Shown here piece after piece: positions 1-8,858 of a stretch of DNA of 64,000 nucleotides. The stretch comes from a virus, in the IMG/VR virus record IMGVR_UViG_3300049783_000824, positions 1 to 64,000 of that record. One strand, 5' to 3'. A program made the translations under genes and the position numbers. The notes beneath the pieces are model-generated. The model did not search any database, was not told where the DNA came from, and saw only the letters and a program-made list of their open reading frames with translations. How positions within the stretch are numbered: the first letter of the stretch is position 1; the number at the start of each line of letters is the position of its first letter.

Positions 1-3000
1 TCACTAGTACAGGCACTTGATAGAACAGTATACGACACTCAGATTCGAGTTAACGTATTGACTGGGGTTGCTGGTATAAAATTCCCGATAGGTTCACCAA
101 AAGCACCTGTAAACAATTTAGTAGATGGACTATTAATAGCGGATAAATTAGACATAAGTCAATTTTATATAGAAACCAATATCACGCTGCCTGAAGATGA
201 TTTTTCAGACAAGCAATTCTTTGGAGTATCTGCAGCATATACATCAATAACTGTACCATCTGGGGCAACAGTACACAATACAACATTCACTGATGTTATC
301 TTGGGGGGTGATATTGGGGGTGAAATTGTTGCTGAACGGTGTAATATAATAAATGTGTTATCATTTAGCGGTTGGATGCTAAATGTCGCTATTGCTGGGG
401 GGGCAGTAGTTCAACTCGCAGGTAATGCTACTTCCTACATATTCGATTCATGGTCGGCAGCTACTGGAGAAAACTATCCGATTATAGATTTCGGTGGTTC
501 AGGTAATGGCCTAGCTATGAGAAATTATAGTGGTGGTATACAAATACGAAATAAAACAGGCCCCGAGGAGGTCAGTATATCTCTAGTTGGGGGTGAAATA
601 CATATTGCAAATACTGTTACCTCTGGGCGAATAACGTTGCGTGGGTCTGGGAGATGGGACGGGGCAGAAAATTATACTGGTGGGGCTACAATTATTAACG
701 AACTTGTAGACGGTGTGTTTATTCAGGATTTAAGTAGAACTGCATATAATAACCGTGTTACCATTGATGTTGGCTCCATACACAGCGGCACCGTGTATCC
801 TGTCGGAACTGGTAAAGCACCCGTAAACAATATTCAGGATGCCGTACTTATAGCGATTGATTTGGGATTTGATACCCTAGAGCTACTAAGCGATATAACA
901 TTAGATACGGGTGACATTGTAGTAAACTTTGACATAGTAGGACAGTCTTCTGCTAGAACAACAATAACCATAAATGATGGGGCAGATGTAACGGACTGTA
1001 CATATAGTGACGCTACTGTGACTGGTATACTTGATGGAAGATCAACGCTTGCACGCTGTGAGATTGGCGTGTTGTCAATATTGAACGGTATTGTACGTAG
1101 CTGTTCATTGTCAAGTGCTTTAATTACACTGGGTGGTGGTAATCCTACTGCCTTTATAGATTGTTTTAGCGGTGTCCCCGGATTAGGAACCCCGACAATA
1201 GATATGGGTGGGTCTGGGCAAGCACTATCAATTAGAAATTATAACGGTGGTATAGCTATAGCCAACAAAACGGGAGCCGACTTTATATCAGTGGATATGG
1301 CTAGTGGCCAAATCATATTGGAAGATACTGTTACCACTGGAACTATAGTAATGCGTGGTATTGCAGCGTGGGCAAATAGGGAATCGTATGCTGGTGGTGC
1401 TACCATAGTTAACCAGTTAATCGATGGTAACCTAATTCAGGCACTGGATGCCACTGCTTATGACCATCGCATTGACGTAAATACTATTACTGGCATTGCG
1501 GGTACGGACTTCCCAATTGGTACTTCTAAGCAACCAGTAAGTAATTTATCGGATGCCTTACTTATATCCAACAAATTAGCAATATCTGATATATTTCTGA
1601 GTAATTCCAATACTATACCTGCTATTATAGACTTTGCAAATATTCAGTTTACTGGACTTTCAGCAGCATCGACCGCGTTGTATATACCAGCAGGCTCATT
1701 GGTGGATACAACAACATATAAGGAAATGATATTAGGTGGATATTTTAGTGGGCAGGCAACTGTCGAGCGGTGCCAACTTCTGGATATCTTTGGATTTAAT
1801 GGCGCTATGGTCAATGTTGGACTATTTCCGGGTTACACTACTACATTAGGTGGTGGCCTCCCAACATACATACTAGATTCGTGGTCTGCTAGCACTGAAG
1901 GCTCGTTCCCAGTAATAGATATGGGCGGGGCAGGCCAAGTATTAACCATGCGAAACTTTGCAGGTGGTGTTGAGCTAATAAATAAAACTGGTCCAGAGCC
2001 GGTAGGTATATCATTGACAGGTGGTCAGGTAATAATAGATAATACTGTAGTAAACGGGACTATAACTCTACGTGGCACAGGTACATGGGGCAATGAAGCC
2101 GCCTATACTGGTGCGGCAAATGTCGTGAACGAACTAGTCGATGGTGTGTTCATTCAGGAACTTTCCCAGACTGTATATTTGGGTGAGGTTAGGGTGGATG
2201 TTGTTAATGGGACTGCAGGCACAGAATACCCAATTGGGACAGCCGAAGTAACCTCAAGCAACATATATGATGCGTTGACCATTTGTTCAGAACGTGGGTT
2301 CAATCGCATACATATTCTCGGAGACCTGACTATTCCTGCAGATGTAGATGTTAGTGACATTACGTTTGAATCGGATAACATCCGAAGCGCGGTGGTTACT
2401 GTGATCAATGGTGCAATAACCACAAACACTGTATTCAGACTCCTAACCGTTGAGGGTACTATGAGTGGGACTATTTCCGTCCGTGAAGCGTTGGTTAGGT
2501 ACATCGTTAATTTTGAGGGCGATATGTATGATACTGACCTGCAGGGTTCTATTTCCCTTGGTGCTACACTAGCATACCACCGATTTATTAATTGCTTCGG
2601 AGCAGCCTTAAATCCATCAGTAGCTGGTGTAACGATTGATATGGGTGGGGATAAACATGTAGTATTCCACGGATTTAAAGGTTTACTTGAGGTAAGCAAT
2701 ATGACATCTGCGACAGCAGTACTGCTTCTTGGGTTAGATGGTGGTGCAGTATCCTTTGCATCTGATGTGACTGCTGGTCTTGTATATGTTGTTGGGATTG
2801 GGGGTGTAAATGCTGACTTGTCTGGGCCTAGCGCCACTATCAACACAACTGCATTGATTGGCACCCAAACTATACAGACTGCGGTATGGGATGCTATACT
2901 GGATGACCATTTGGGTATTGGTACTACCGGTGAAGCACTTAATAAGAGTGATACTAAGCTTGATGAAATTCATAAGCTGCACGGTCTCGATCCTACCAAC

Positions 3001-3099
3001 CCATTGGTTGTTTCGTCTACAGAAAGAAGTGCTGGTGTTGATGTTGTACAGGATATTACAGACGATGGTAATGGCACAGTAACCGTAACGAGGCAGTAA
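1..3099 (+). CDS. Repeat-built virion structural protein, probably tail fibre or baseplate-associated (5' end cut off by the window)
   Basis: The frame is open from the first base, so the true start lies upstream; an in-frame TTG at 58 is not a convincing start. The protein is built of long repeats of about 238 residues. A block of the type FPIGT-K-PVNNL-DAL recurs near nt 73, 787, 1500 and 2218, and each repeat also contains an IDMGG-G/MRN-GG segment. The Gly/Thr/Val/Ile-rich composition suggests stacked beta structure. The C-terminus carries AVWDAILDDHLGIGTTGEALN, a segment type I recognise from many phage tail and neck proteins, followed by a short tail. No enzymatic motif is visible. The next virion gene starts 3 bases after the stop. 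Tail fibre is the best guess; a head fibre or neck protein is possible. Confidence 0.7.
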   Translation, partial: SLVQALDRTVYDTQIRVNVLTGVAGIKFPIGSPKAPVNNLVDGLLIADKLDISQFYIETNITLPEDDFSDKQFFGVSAAYTSITVPSGATVHNTTFTDVILGGDIGGEIVAERCNIINVLSFSGWMLNVAIAGGAVVQLAGNATSYIFDSWSAATGENYPIIDFGGSGNGLAMRNYSGGIQIRNKTGPEEVSISLVGGEIHIANTVTSGRITLRGSGRWDGAENYTGGATIINELVDGVFIQDLSRTAYNNRVTIDVGSIHSGTVYPVGTGKAPVNNIQDAVLIAIDLGFDTLELLSDITLDTGDIVVNFDIVGQSSARTTITINDGADVTDCTYSDATVTGILDGRSTLARCEIGVLSILNGIVRSCSLSSALITLGGGNPTAFIDCFSGVPGLGTPTIDMGGSGQALSIRNYNGGIAIANKTGADFISVDMASGQIILEDTVTTGTIVMRGIAAWANRESYAGGATIVNQLIDGNLIQALDATAYDHRIDVNTITGIAGTDFPIGTSKQPVSNLSDALLISNKLAISDIFLSNSNTIPAIIDFANIQFTGLSAASTALYIPAGSLVDTTTYKEMILGGYFSGQATVERCQLLDIFGFNGAMVNVGLFPGYTTTLGGGLPTYILDSWSASTEGSFPVIDMGGAGQVLTMRNFAGGVELINKTGPEPVGISLTGGQVIIDNTVVNGTITLRGTGTWGNEAAYTGAANVVNELVDGVFIQELSQTVYLGEVRVDVVNGTAGTEYPIGTAEVTSSNIYDALTICSERGFNRIHILGDLTIPADVDVSDITFESDNIRSAVVTVINGAITTNTVFRLLTVEGTMSGTISVREALVRYIVNFEGDMYDTDLQGSISLGATLAYHRFINCFGAALNPSVAGVTIDMGGDKHVVFHGFKGLLEVSNMTSATAVLLLGLDGGAVSFASDVTAGLVYVVGIGGVNADLSGPSATINTTALIGTQTIQTAVWDAILDDHLGIGTTGEALNKSDTKLDEIHKLHGLDPTNPLVVSSTERSAGVDVVQDITDDGNGTVTVTRQ

Positions 3100-3102
3100 C
3101 AC

Positions 3103-4191
3103 GTGGCTATCAATAAAGGTACACCCACAGATATTGCTTTACAGGGTTTAAACAACCCCGATGACGTTTTATCGTTAGCCTTACAGGGTTTTCTAGAGAC
3201 AGACTTAGCAATCTTCGGGGACATCACTATCGGTGGTGAAGCCACTATATCAATAACACGAAACCTACAATCTACTGGTATTATCAACCTAGAAGGTGAG
3301 GCTGGATTAGAAGCTACCCTTAACCATAATTCCACAGGTGCACTTAACCTCAATGGCAGCAGCACAACCCGCAGAATATTTGGTTACCAGTCAACAGGTA
3401 TCATTGCTCTAAGTGGCAATGGAACAATAGATACAACCATCACCCCTACAGAACCAGCAACAATAGTTCTTGGTGGTACAACACAGATCAGTGTTACTCG
3501 CAACCTAGCATCTTCTGGTAATGTAATTATATCCGGTGATGCTGCCAACGCAAGAACATTTGCATATGTAAGTAGTGGTCTTGTTATTATTGCCGGTGAT
3601 ACAGCCATAGAGTTCATACCAGAGGACTTCGCGATAGATTCATCTGGTGGTGTGGTAATTGGTGGAGAAGCCATAGTATCAGCTACAGTCACGACCAGCA
3701 ACCAAAGGCCGGGAGGTGCTGGTAGTATTGCTGCACACGCATATGCATTGTCTGTAAGGATGCATGATGAAGAAATATACCGAGACTACATAGAACGCCT
3801 TGAGTTAGCTAGAGAAAGACAGAAGAAGAAGTTTTCTAGAACCTACACTAATAAATCTACAGGAAGTGTCAAGGTAAGTGGTGAAGCTAAGGTAACATCA
3901 TCTACAAATAAGACTGATGATTATTTGGTTGATTATACCGAATGCAAAGAGATAGATGATATAATATTAACAGAAGATGCCATGCTAATTTCTGGTGATC
4001 TGGTTGGTGGTGTGTATGCCGATGGTGTTGTTAGACACACACCAATTGATACTGTTATGAAAGTAACCAAACGACGTGAAGTTATTAATAATATAATACG
4101 GTTAGAGGATATTGATTTAGTTGGTGGTGGTATTTTGTCTCAAGATGATAGAGATGAAAACGAACTATATGAGCTTGATTTGGTATCCTAG
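3103..4191 (+). CDS. Repeat-containing virion structural protein (GTG start)
   Basis: It starts with GTG directly behind the preceding structural gene and was probably co-transcribed with it. Residues 1 to about 200 hold a short beta-type repeat of roughly 25-30 residues (GGEATI, STGIINLEGEA, GNVIISGDA and similar), the kind of composition found in fibre shafts. A charged segment near residues 205-250 (RMHDEEIYRDYIERLELARERQKKK) looks helical, and another GSVKVSGEA repeat follows it. The C-terminal part (about 265-362) is acidic and not repetitive. No catalytic motif is visible. The genomic neighbourhood is the only functional evidence. I do not recognise a named family. Confidence 0.65.
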   Translation: MAINKGTPTDIALQGLNNPDDVLSLALQGFLETDLAIFGDITIGGEATISITRNLQSTGIINLEGEAGLEATLNHNSTGALNLNGSSTTRRIFGYQSTGIIALSGNGTIDTTITPTEPATIVLGGTTQISVTRNLASSGNVIISGDAANARTFAYVSSGLVIIAGDTAIEFIPEDFAIDSSGGVVIGGEAIVSATVTTSNQRPGGAGSIAAHAYALSVRMHDEEIYRDYIERLELARERQKKKFSRTYTNKSTGSVKVSGEAKVTSSTNKTDDYLVDYTECKEIDDIILTEDAMLISGDLVGGVYADGVVRHTPIDTVMKVTKRREVINNIIRLEDIDLVGGGILSQDDRDENELYELDLVS

Positions 4192-4223
4192 CATAAATAT
4201 ACTTACAATCTTAATGGAGTATA
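4192..4223 (+). promoter_or_regulatory. Variant late promoter (CATAAATA) with overlapping inverted repeat
   Basis: CATAAATA at 4192-4199 differs from the T4 late octamer only at its first base and lies 30 bases before the next start codon. TATACT (4198-4203) is complementary to AGTATA (4218-4223), which overlaps the GGAG ribosome site (4216-4219). RNA started from this promoter (about 4205) would lack the left arm. Confidence 0.45.
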
Positions 4224-4229
4224 ATAAAA

Positions 4230-4616
4230 ATGTCATGTTCAGCAAAGCAGATAGCAATAAAGGCGGGTCAAGCAGCACTAGCTGCGGTAAAATCAGAATA
4301 TGATAATGCTTTAGGTGCTCTTAAATCACTAGCTCCGGGTGGATTTCCAACTAGACAAGATTTTGAAGCAGCAAAAGCACTTGCACATGCAGATGCTAAA
4401 GTTAAATTAGCGGCATATAAGGCTCAGGTTGGGACACTCGCTGGCCTATGTGCAGCCATATTACCACTAGACCTTTTAAAAGTTGAGGCTATCACAAACG
4501 CGGAAGAGGTTACTAATACTACATTGGCCGCAGGGTTAACAAGTGGAGCAGCAGCTGCCGCAGCAATAGCAAAAAGCGTACTCGATAAGGCACTAAAGGA
4601 TAACCTACTATGCTAA
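4230..4616 (+). CDS. Small alanine-rich helical protein, unknown
   Basis: A 128-residue protein rich in Ala, Lys and Leu, probably all alpha-helical, with a more hydrophobic C-terminal third (ALAAGLTSGAAAAAAIAKS near 99-117). A TGGAG ribosome site precedes the ATG. It is preceded by a late-type octamer, so it is likely a virion or assembly component. The start of the next gene overlaps its end by 7 bases, which suggests translational coupling. I do not recognise a family. Confidence 0.6.
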   Translation: MSCSAKQIAIKAGQAALAAVKSEYDNALGALKSLAPGGFPTRQDFEAAKALAHADAKVKLAAYKAQVGTLAGLCAAILPLDLLKVEAITNAEEVTNTTLAAGLTSGAAAAAAIAKSVLDKALKDNLLC

Positions 4617-5446
4617 TAAAAAACATTCTTACAGAACAACCGTTAAAAGACTTTGAGCCTATTGGGGATTTTGATAAAAGTTCATCATTTCGTGACAAAC
4701 GAGATAGGACTATGATTAAGAATCCAAGGTTTAAAGAAATTATGACTAAAAAATTCAAAAATACAAACTACGATATTAACATGTATTTTGTCAACTCACC
4801 AGCAGCCAATAAACATACTGAAGTGGGTGGTGTTAGTTTGGAATGGGTTAGAGAAAACCTTGGAGATGAAGTTGCAGATAAAGTTGAGCCAAACTACCAA
4901 GAGGATTCACAGGTTAATATAATATTTACAAACAATAAAGGTTCTGAGAGACTTAACATGACACCGTGGATAATTGCCCATAGGATGGGGCATGCGTTCG
5001 GAGCTAATAATGGTAGAGGGATGGGAAGTCAGTACAGGAGCTATGATGAAATAGTCGAGGCTATAAGCAGAGAATTTAAGATGATATTTCATGATGTTTA
5101 TGGTATTAAAAGGTTTAGCAGTAATAAAAAAGGACCAACCGATAGGGAAAGTCAGTTACTAATGAAGCACCTAGCCCACAACATATGTACATTCAAATCA
5201 GCACGCGATAAGAATTTGAGAGATTACTTTGAATTATACAATGAACTATTTGCGCAACACATGATAAATGGCCGAATACGCTTCAATGAATTGCCATTGC
5301 GTTTTAAAGCTGGCAGTGATATAATATCAGTTCGTGATAAAGAAGCATATGAGGAATTGAAAGATCTGGACTCCCTAGCTAACACATTAGAATATTATTT
5401 CGATGAAATGTTAGGCGAGGCTGAACAGCACGTTCTGGTTATGTAA
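4610..5446 (+). CDS. Phage protein with an HRMGH metalloprotease-like motif
   Basis: A 278-residue protein overlapping the preceding gene by 7 bases. Residues about 121-132 read TPWIIAHRMGHAFG, which looks like a zincin helix (HExxH) in which the catalytic Glu is replaced by Arg, leaving an HxxxH pair followed by A-F-G. A late Glu-rich helix (YEELKDLDSLANTLEYYFDEM) is the only other distinct element. I recall this HR-x-GHA pattern from other phage hypothetical proteins, so it is probably a conserved, non-proteolytic relative. Its position among virion genes suggests a structural or assembly role, but nothing proves it. Confidence 0.6.
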   Translation: MLIKNILTEQPLKDFEPIGDFDKSSSFRDKRDRTMIKNPRFKEIMTKKFKNTNYDINMYFVNSPAANKHTEVGGVSLEWVRENLGDEVADKVEPNYQEDSQVNIIFTNNKGSERLNMTPWIIAHRMGHAFGANNGRGMGSQYRSYDEIVEAISREFKMIFHDVYGIKRFSSNKKGPTDRESQLLMKHLAHNICTFKSARDKNLRDYFELYNELFAQHMINGRIRFNELPLRFKAGSDIISVRDKEAYEELKDLDSLANTLEYYFDEMLGEAEQHVLVM

Positions 5447-5463
5447 TAACATAGGATAATATT

Positions 5464-5709
5464 ATGAAACACAAGATTCCAGATTATACCTTCGACCCTG
5501 ATGCGGAATATGGCATGGACGTTGAAGTTGAGATAACTACGGCATACATCAAAGAATATAGTATTAAAATAAAAAATTATAACTTACAAAAACTATTGGT
5601 TGAAATATCTGAACTTGAAATTGATTTTGATAGTAATTCTGTTTTGGGAATACGCGTGTTTAATGTGTTGCATATAGCCCTAGATAACCTACTTAACCGG
5701 AACAGGTAA
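5464..5709 (+). CDS. Small hypothetical protein
   Basis: An 81-residue acidic protein preceded by AGGATAAT, a ribosome site used by several genes in this window. The stop codon abuts the ATG of the sulfotransferase-like gene, so the two are likely co-translated. No recognisable motif. It begins an accessory block of short co-directional genes running to about 8.3 kb. Confidence 0.55.
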   Translation: MKHKIPDYTFDPDAEYGMDVEVEITTAYIKEYSIKIKNYNLQKLLVEISELEIDFDSNSVLGIRVFNVLHIALDNLLNRNR

Positions 5710-6306
5710 ATGATACTCTCAAGAGAGCATAAGTTCGTATTCATATCAACACCCAAGACAGGCTCACATACATTCTTTAAGCTATTGCCCGAACAGTTCA
5801 ATGGCAAGCGTATGGATGGGCCATTTCACAGAACGGAGATGCCTATCAATACTGAGGGGTACACGGTGTTCTCTACGGTAAGAAACCCATATGAACGGCT
5901 GGTGGCACTATGGAACTCATTGTTACACACAAAGCCCGACCCCCATGCATATAGGGACACGTGGCTATCTGTAATACGTAAAGATGACTTTTTAACCTTC
6001 TGTAAGTTTGCAGCTAAAAACAAAGATAAAATTGAGACTATGGCAGATGTAAGGATGCCAACACTCATGATGCCGCAGCATAGATGGTATAGAAGGCTAC
6101 CAGATAATGTAATACCTTTACACCTTGAGAATATAGATGAAGAATTTCATGCGTTGCCATTTGTCACAGACCGTGTTATAATCCCACATGAGCTTAAACG
6201 AAGACATGCTACATGGGATGATCTTAAAACAGATGAGATCATAGAGTGTGCTAACCAATGGGCGGGTGAAGATTTTGAGAAGTTTGGATATAACAAAGAG
6301 GAATAA
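5710..6306 (+). CDS. Sulfotransferase-family protein
   Basis: A 198-residue protein with the two PAPS-binding signatures of the family. STPKTGSHT near residues 13-21 matches the 5'-phosphosulfate loop (usually xPKxGxT/S), and FSTVRNPYERLVALW near 55-70 matches the 3'-phosphate loop (xRNPxxR). Such enzymes transfer sulfate from PAPS to sugars or proteins. It is shorter than cellular enzymes but contains the expected core. In marine phages such genes are thought to modify host surface or virion glycans; the substrate here is unknown. Its ATG immediately follows the preceding stop. Confidence 0.75.
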   Translation: MILSREHKFVFISTPKTGSHTFFKLLPEQFNGKRMDGPFHRTEMPINTEGYTVFSTVRNPYERLVALWNSLLHTKPDPHAYRDTWLSVIRKDDFLTFCKFAAKNKDKIETMADVRMPTLMMPQHRWYRRLPDNVIPLHLENIDEEFHALPFVTDRVIIPHELKRRHATWDDLKTDEIIECANQWAGEDFEKFGYNKEE

Positions 6307-6309
6307 TGT

Positions 6310-6600
6310 ATGAATAGTGTAGATTTTTGTTTTTGGTTACAAGGATATTTTGAACTACAAGAGGGTGATGAGCCGTTGACAGCAAAACAGGTGGAAGTAT
6401 TAAAGAACCATTTGTCATTAGTGTTTAAACATGAAATTGATCCAATGCGTTTAAATGAAACACAAGCCACCGAAGCTGAATTAAATGAAGCACACACACC
6501 CTACCATACCGTAATGGGGATGTTCCCACTGCTTGACGGTAATAAACTCACCAATGTTAATGATTTTCCTAGTGGCAATGACCCACTTATTAGGTGCTAA
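6310..6600 (+). CDS. Conserved small phage protein (NSVDFCFWLQGYFEL type)
   Basis: A 96-residue protein whose start, NSVDFCFWLQGYFELQE, is a pattern I recognise from many phage hypothetical proteins, followed by a helix with LTAKQVEVLKNHLSLVF. No function is known to me. It starts 3 bases after the sulfotransferase-like gene and ends just before the next small gene, so it belongs to the same transcript. Confidence 0.65.
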   Translation: MNSVDFCFWLQGYFELQEGDEPLTAKQVEVLKNHLSLVFKHEIDPMRLNETQATEAELNEAHTPYHTVMGMFPLLDGNKLTNVNDFPSGNDPLIRC

Positions 6601-6602
6601 GC

Positions 6603-6887
6603 ATGTGTAAAGAACCAGAGAATTTCCCAGAAGAAGATGTTGAAAAAATAGAATCAACTGTTGAAAATTGGGAAAATGGTAAACTGGGTAATGATGAAAG
6701 GTATGTAAAGAGGTCAGATGATATTGCTGTTAAATTATCTCAGCTTATGAGAGATATAGATGCATCTGATTTTTTAAAACGAAAAGTTACAGAAGAGCAA
6801 CAGCAAAGATTTAATGATCTTATCCTTGAACGCGCAAAACATTCAGATAATATCGAAATACGTGAAGGCAAGAAAACATTATATTAA
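6603..6887 (+). CDS. Small charged helical hypothetical protein
   Basis: A 94-residue, very charged, mostly helical protein (Glu/Asp/Lys-rich). I chose the ATG at 6603 over an in-frame GTG at 6594 because the GTG lies inside the preceding gene and has no better ribosome site. No motif identified. Confidence 0.5.
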   Translation: MCKEPENFPEEDVEKIESTVENWENGKLGNDERYVKRSDDIAVKLSQLMRDIDASDFLKRKVTEEQQQRFNDLILERAKHSDNIEIREGKKTLY

Positions 6888-6903
6888 ATACTAAGGATAA
6901 TAT

Positions 6904-7551
6904 ATGAGCGAACTACCACATAACCAAATAATTCATAAAATACAACTTCCCGAAAATGTGGTAGCTGCATATACTGAACCACATAGAGTATACCATAACA
7001 TTGATCACCTTCAATACATGATTCATAATCTAAGGACATTGTATTCAGACCTACCTAAGGATGTTTTTGATGCAACCCTGTGGGCTATCATGTACCATGA
7101 TATTGTTTATAACATACCTTCTAAAAAACAAACAAATGAAGAACTAAGCAGTGATCTTTTTATTGCCGAACACGGGGATCACAGTTTAGTGGTAGAGATT
7201 GCACAGGCTATACGTTGTACCGAAGGACACCAGTTAGATTTTGAATATAGTATCAAAAATGAAATAGCTGAAAAAATGGGGCGTCCAACTCCAGCATGGA
7301 GCATTGTGAGTACTCTTATTGACCTTGACTTATGGGCACTAAGTGATGAAGAACTATACCTTGAAAATAATGATAAGATAAAGCTTGAAAATAATGCATC
7401 AGATGAGCAATGGGTTATAGGTCGTAGTAACTGGCTTGGATCATTCTTACAGCGTGATAATATTTACTACACTACCCTTGGAAAAACACGAGAAGCTGAG
7501 GCAAGGCGTATACTACAAGCTGACTTAGATAATCTAAACAGTCTAAAATAA
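6904..7551 (+). CDS. HD-domain metal-dependent phosphohydrolase
   Basis: A 215-residue protein of the predicted HD phosphohydrolase type. YTEPHRVYHNIDHLQYMI (about residues 22-39) supplies the first histidines, and IMYHDIVYN (about 62-70) contains the HD pair followed by a conserved Tyr, then NEELSSDLF. These residues normally bind a metal and hydrolyse phosphate esters or (deoxy)nucleotides; the substrate is unknown. It is preceded by AAGGATAAT 7 bases before the ATG. A nucleotide-metabolism role in the infected cell is the likely use. Confidence 0.75.
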   Translation: MSELPHNQIIHKIQLPENVVAAYTEPHRVYHNIDHLQYMIHNLRTLYSDLPKDVFDATLWAIMYHDIVYNIPSKKQTNEELSSDLFIAEHGDHSLVVEIAQAIRCTEGHQLDFEYSIKNEIAEKMGRPTPAWSIVSTLIDLDLWALSDEELYLENNDKIKLENNASDEQWVIGRSNWLGSFLQRDNIYYTTLGKTREAEARRILQADLDNLNSLK

Positions 7552-7586
7552 TAAATATTATTGAATGAAATTATACAACTTAAAAA

Positions 7587-7616
7587 AAGGAGGAAATCAT
7601 GTTTAGTAATTTATGA
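7587..7616 (+). other. Five-codon mini-ORF behind a perfect Shine-Dalgarno sequence
   Basis: AAGGAGGA at 7587-7594 is followed 4 bases later by ATG TTT AGT AAT TTA TGA (7599-7616). The ribosome site is stronger than that of nearly every real gene here, yet the frame codes for only five residues. The next gene starts at 7636 with its own AAGGAG site. It may be a leader peptide, a translation-coupling device or the remains of a lost gene. Confidence 0.35.
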
Positions 7617-7635
7617 TACTTAAGGAGTAACTAAC

Positions 7636-8262
7636 ATGAAAGCAAAAACTATACCTACAGAACCATTCCTTTTTACTTATAAGGTTTGGGATGCATTTTA
7701 CTGCATTTATGTATTTAAATCTTCTGATTTGGAGGAGGTTTACGAATATCACAACAATCTTCCATATGAGATGATATCCCAATACGTTTATTTAAAAGAC
7801 CGCTACTGTATAAATGGTGGACCGTACACTATCCGGGTAGAAAACACCCGCTACATAATACATGGTCACTTCGGTGATAAAGTTCAGATGCCACGTATCA
7901 AGCGAAGAATAAAAAACTACAGTGATTATTCCACTACCCCCGATATTTGTTACGTAAAAGGTAACCCAAATAAAATAAAGCGTGGCTACCATAAAGATAA
8001 ATGGGGTGGCATGCACTGCATGGACATGACATATAAGCATGATTTTATAACTGGTGGGCATTTTAGAGCCTTCAGCAACACGAATGAGAGACGAGCTAAC
8101 TGTGGGGACGCGTGTGACTATGGCGTGAATGTGGTACGTGGTGCTAGGAGAATGGGGACATTAATTGATCCATGGGACGGCATACCCAATTCTACAGCAA
8201 AAAACATATACAGTTGGAAAGCCCACGGCAAAAGACGAAAGCAATGGAAACCAAAGTATTGA
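7636..8262 (+). CDS. Hypothetical protein with basic aromatic C-terminus
   Basis: A 208-residue protein rich in Tyr, Lys, Arg and His, with a good AAGGAG site. The C-terminus SWKAHGKRRKQWKPKY is a pattern I recognise from T4-like phage hypothetical proteins that end in a WK-KRRKQW-KP motif. Several Cys (CMD, ANCGDACDYG near 156-164) could bind metal or be structural. Function unknown. It is followed by a late promoter, which marks the end of this accessory block. Confidence 0.6.
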   Translation: MKAKTIPTEPFLFTYKVWDAFYCIYVFKSSDLEEVYEYHNNLPYEMISQYVYLKDRYCINGGPYTIRVENTRYIIHGHFGDKVQMPRIKRRIKNYSDYSTTPDICYVKGNPNKIKRGYHKDKWGGMHCMDMTYKHDFITGGHFRAFSNTNERRANCGDACDYGVNVVRGARRMGTLIDPWDGIPNSTAKNIYSWKAHGKRRKQWKPKY

Positions 8263-8271
8263 CAGCCCTGA

Positions 8272-8279
8272 TATAAATA
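8272..8279 (+). promoter_or_regulatory. T4-type late promoter octamer
   Basis: A perfect TATAAATA. In T4 this octamer is the -10 element read by the phage late sigma factor and clamp. It lies 33 bases before an ATG at 8305 and 66 bases before the ATG at 8338. Confidence 0.6.
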
Positions 8280-8337
8280 CTATTATACTACGCGGTAATG
8301 TATTATGACATTAATGGGTAATTTAAGGACTTCTGTA

Positions 8338-8607
8338 ATGTGCATGGTGTTATCAACTCATGTATATGCTAGTGATTTACTAATCACCTTTAGATCACAA
8401 GAATCGATGAAGCCTAATATTATATTAGAATACAGTGATATGGAAGTTATATATGATGGGCCAAATACTTTGCGCGTAGAGATTGGTGGTATTAAAATTC
8501 AACGTAAGATTAGGTTAGTGAAATCTAAAACTTTCGATTTAGATTTCACTGACAAGCACGCATACCGTGATAGATATTTTAGAAAGACCAGATACAGCCC
8601 ACGTTAG
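8338..8607 (+). CDS. Small hypothetical protein, probably late-expressed
   Basis: An 89-residue protein from the ATG at 8338, which has an AAGGA site 7 bases upstream. An in-frame ATG at 8305 would add 11 residues but lacks a ribosome site. The C-terminus is basic (HAYRDRYFRKTRYSPR). The N-terminal MCMVLSTHVYASDLLITF is hydrophobic and might act as a weak signal or core strand. The upstream late promoter suggests expression with virion genes. No family recognised. Confidence 0.5.
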   Translation: MCMVLSTHVYASDLLITFRSQESMKPNIILEYSDMEVIYDGPNTLRVEIGGIKIQRKIRLVKSKTFDLDFTDKHAYRDRYFRKTRYSPR

Positions 8608-8612
8608 ATATT

Positions 8613-8834
8613 TTACTGATGACTATTATCAATCACTAATAGTAATTTAGATATTCTAGTCCTTAGCCTAATAAGTTCAGAGCTAGCTGCTTGCTTCTCC
8701 GATAACTTTCTAATGATGGCATCTATCTTGTTTATATCCGACTGCAAGTTTTGCCCCAAGGGTTCTTTACGAACCCCAGACATTGTTAAATTCTTCCTGA
8801 TGTACTTATCTTTTAATTCTATAACTTCAGACAT
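8613..8834 (-). CDS. Small helical hypothetical protein on the minus strand
   Basis: A 73-residue, mostly helical protein (SDINKIDAIIRKLSEKQ... ELIRLRTRISKLL) convergent with the preceding gene, with its stop 5 bases from the neighbour's. AGGAA lies 7 bases before the ATG, and a host-type promoter is visible upstream. The heptad-like Leu/Ile spacing suggests a short coiled coil. It could be an early regulatory or host-takeover protein; function unknown. Confidence 0.6.
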   Translation of the reverse strand: MSEVIELKDKYIRKNLTMSGVRKEPLGQNLQSDINKIDAIIRKLSEKQAASSELIRLRTRISKLLLVIDNSHQ

Positions 8835-8858
8835 AATTCATTTCCTATATATCATCTA

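Noticed and set aside
2154-2864. Long minus-strand open frame (236 codons) inside the first fibre gene
   Set aside because: No ribosome site, no recognisable protein, and the plus-strand frame has clear repeats and a known C-terminal motif.
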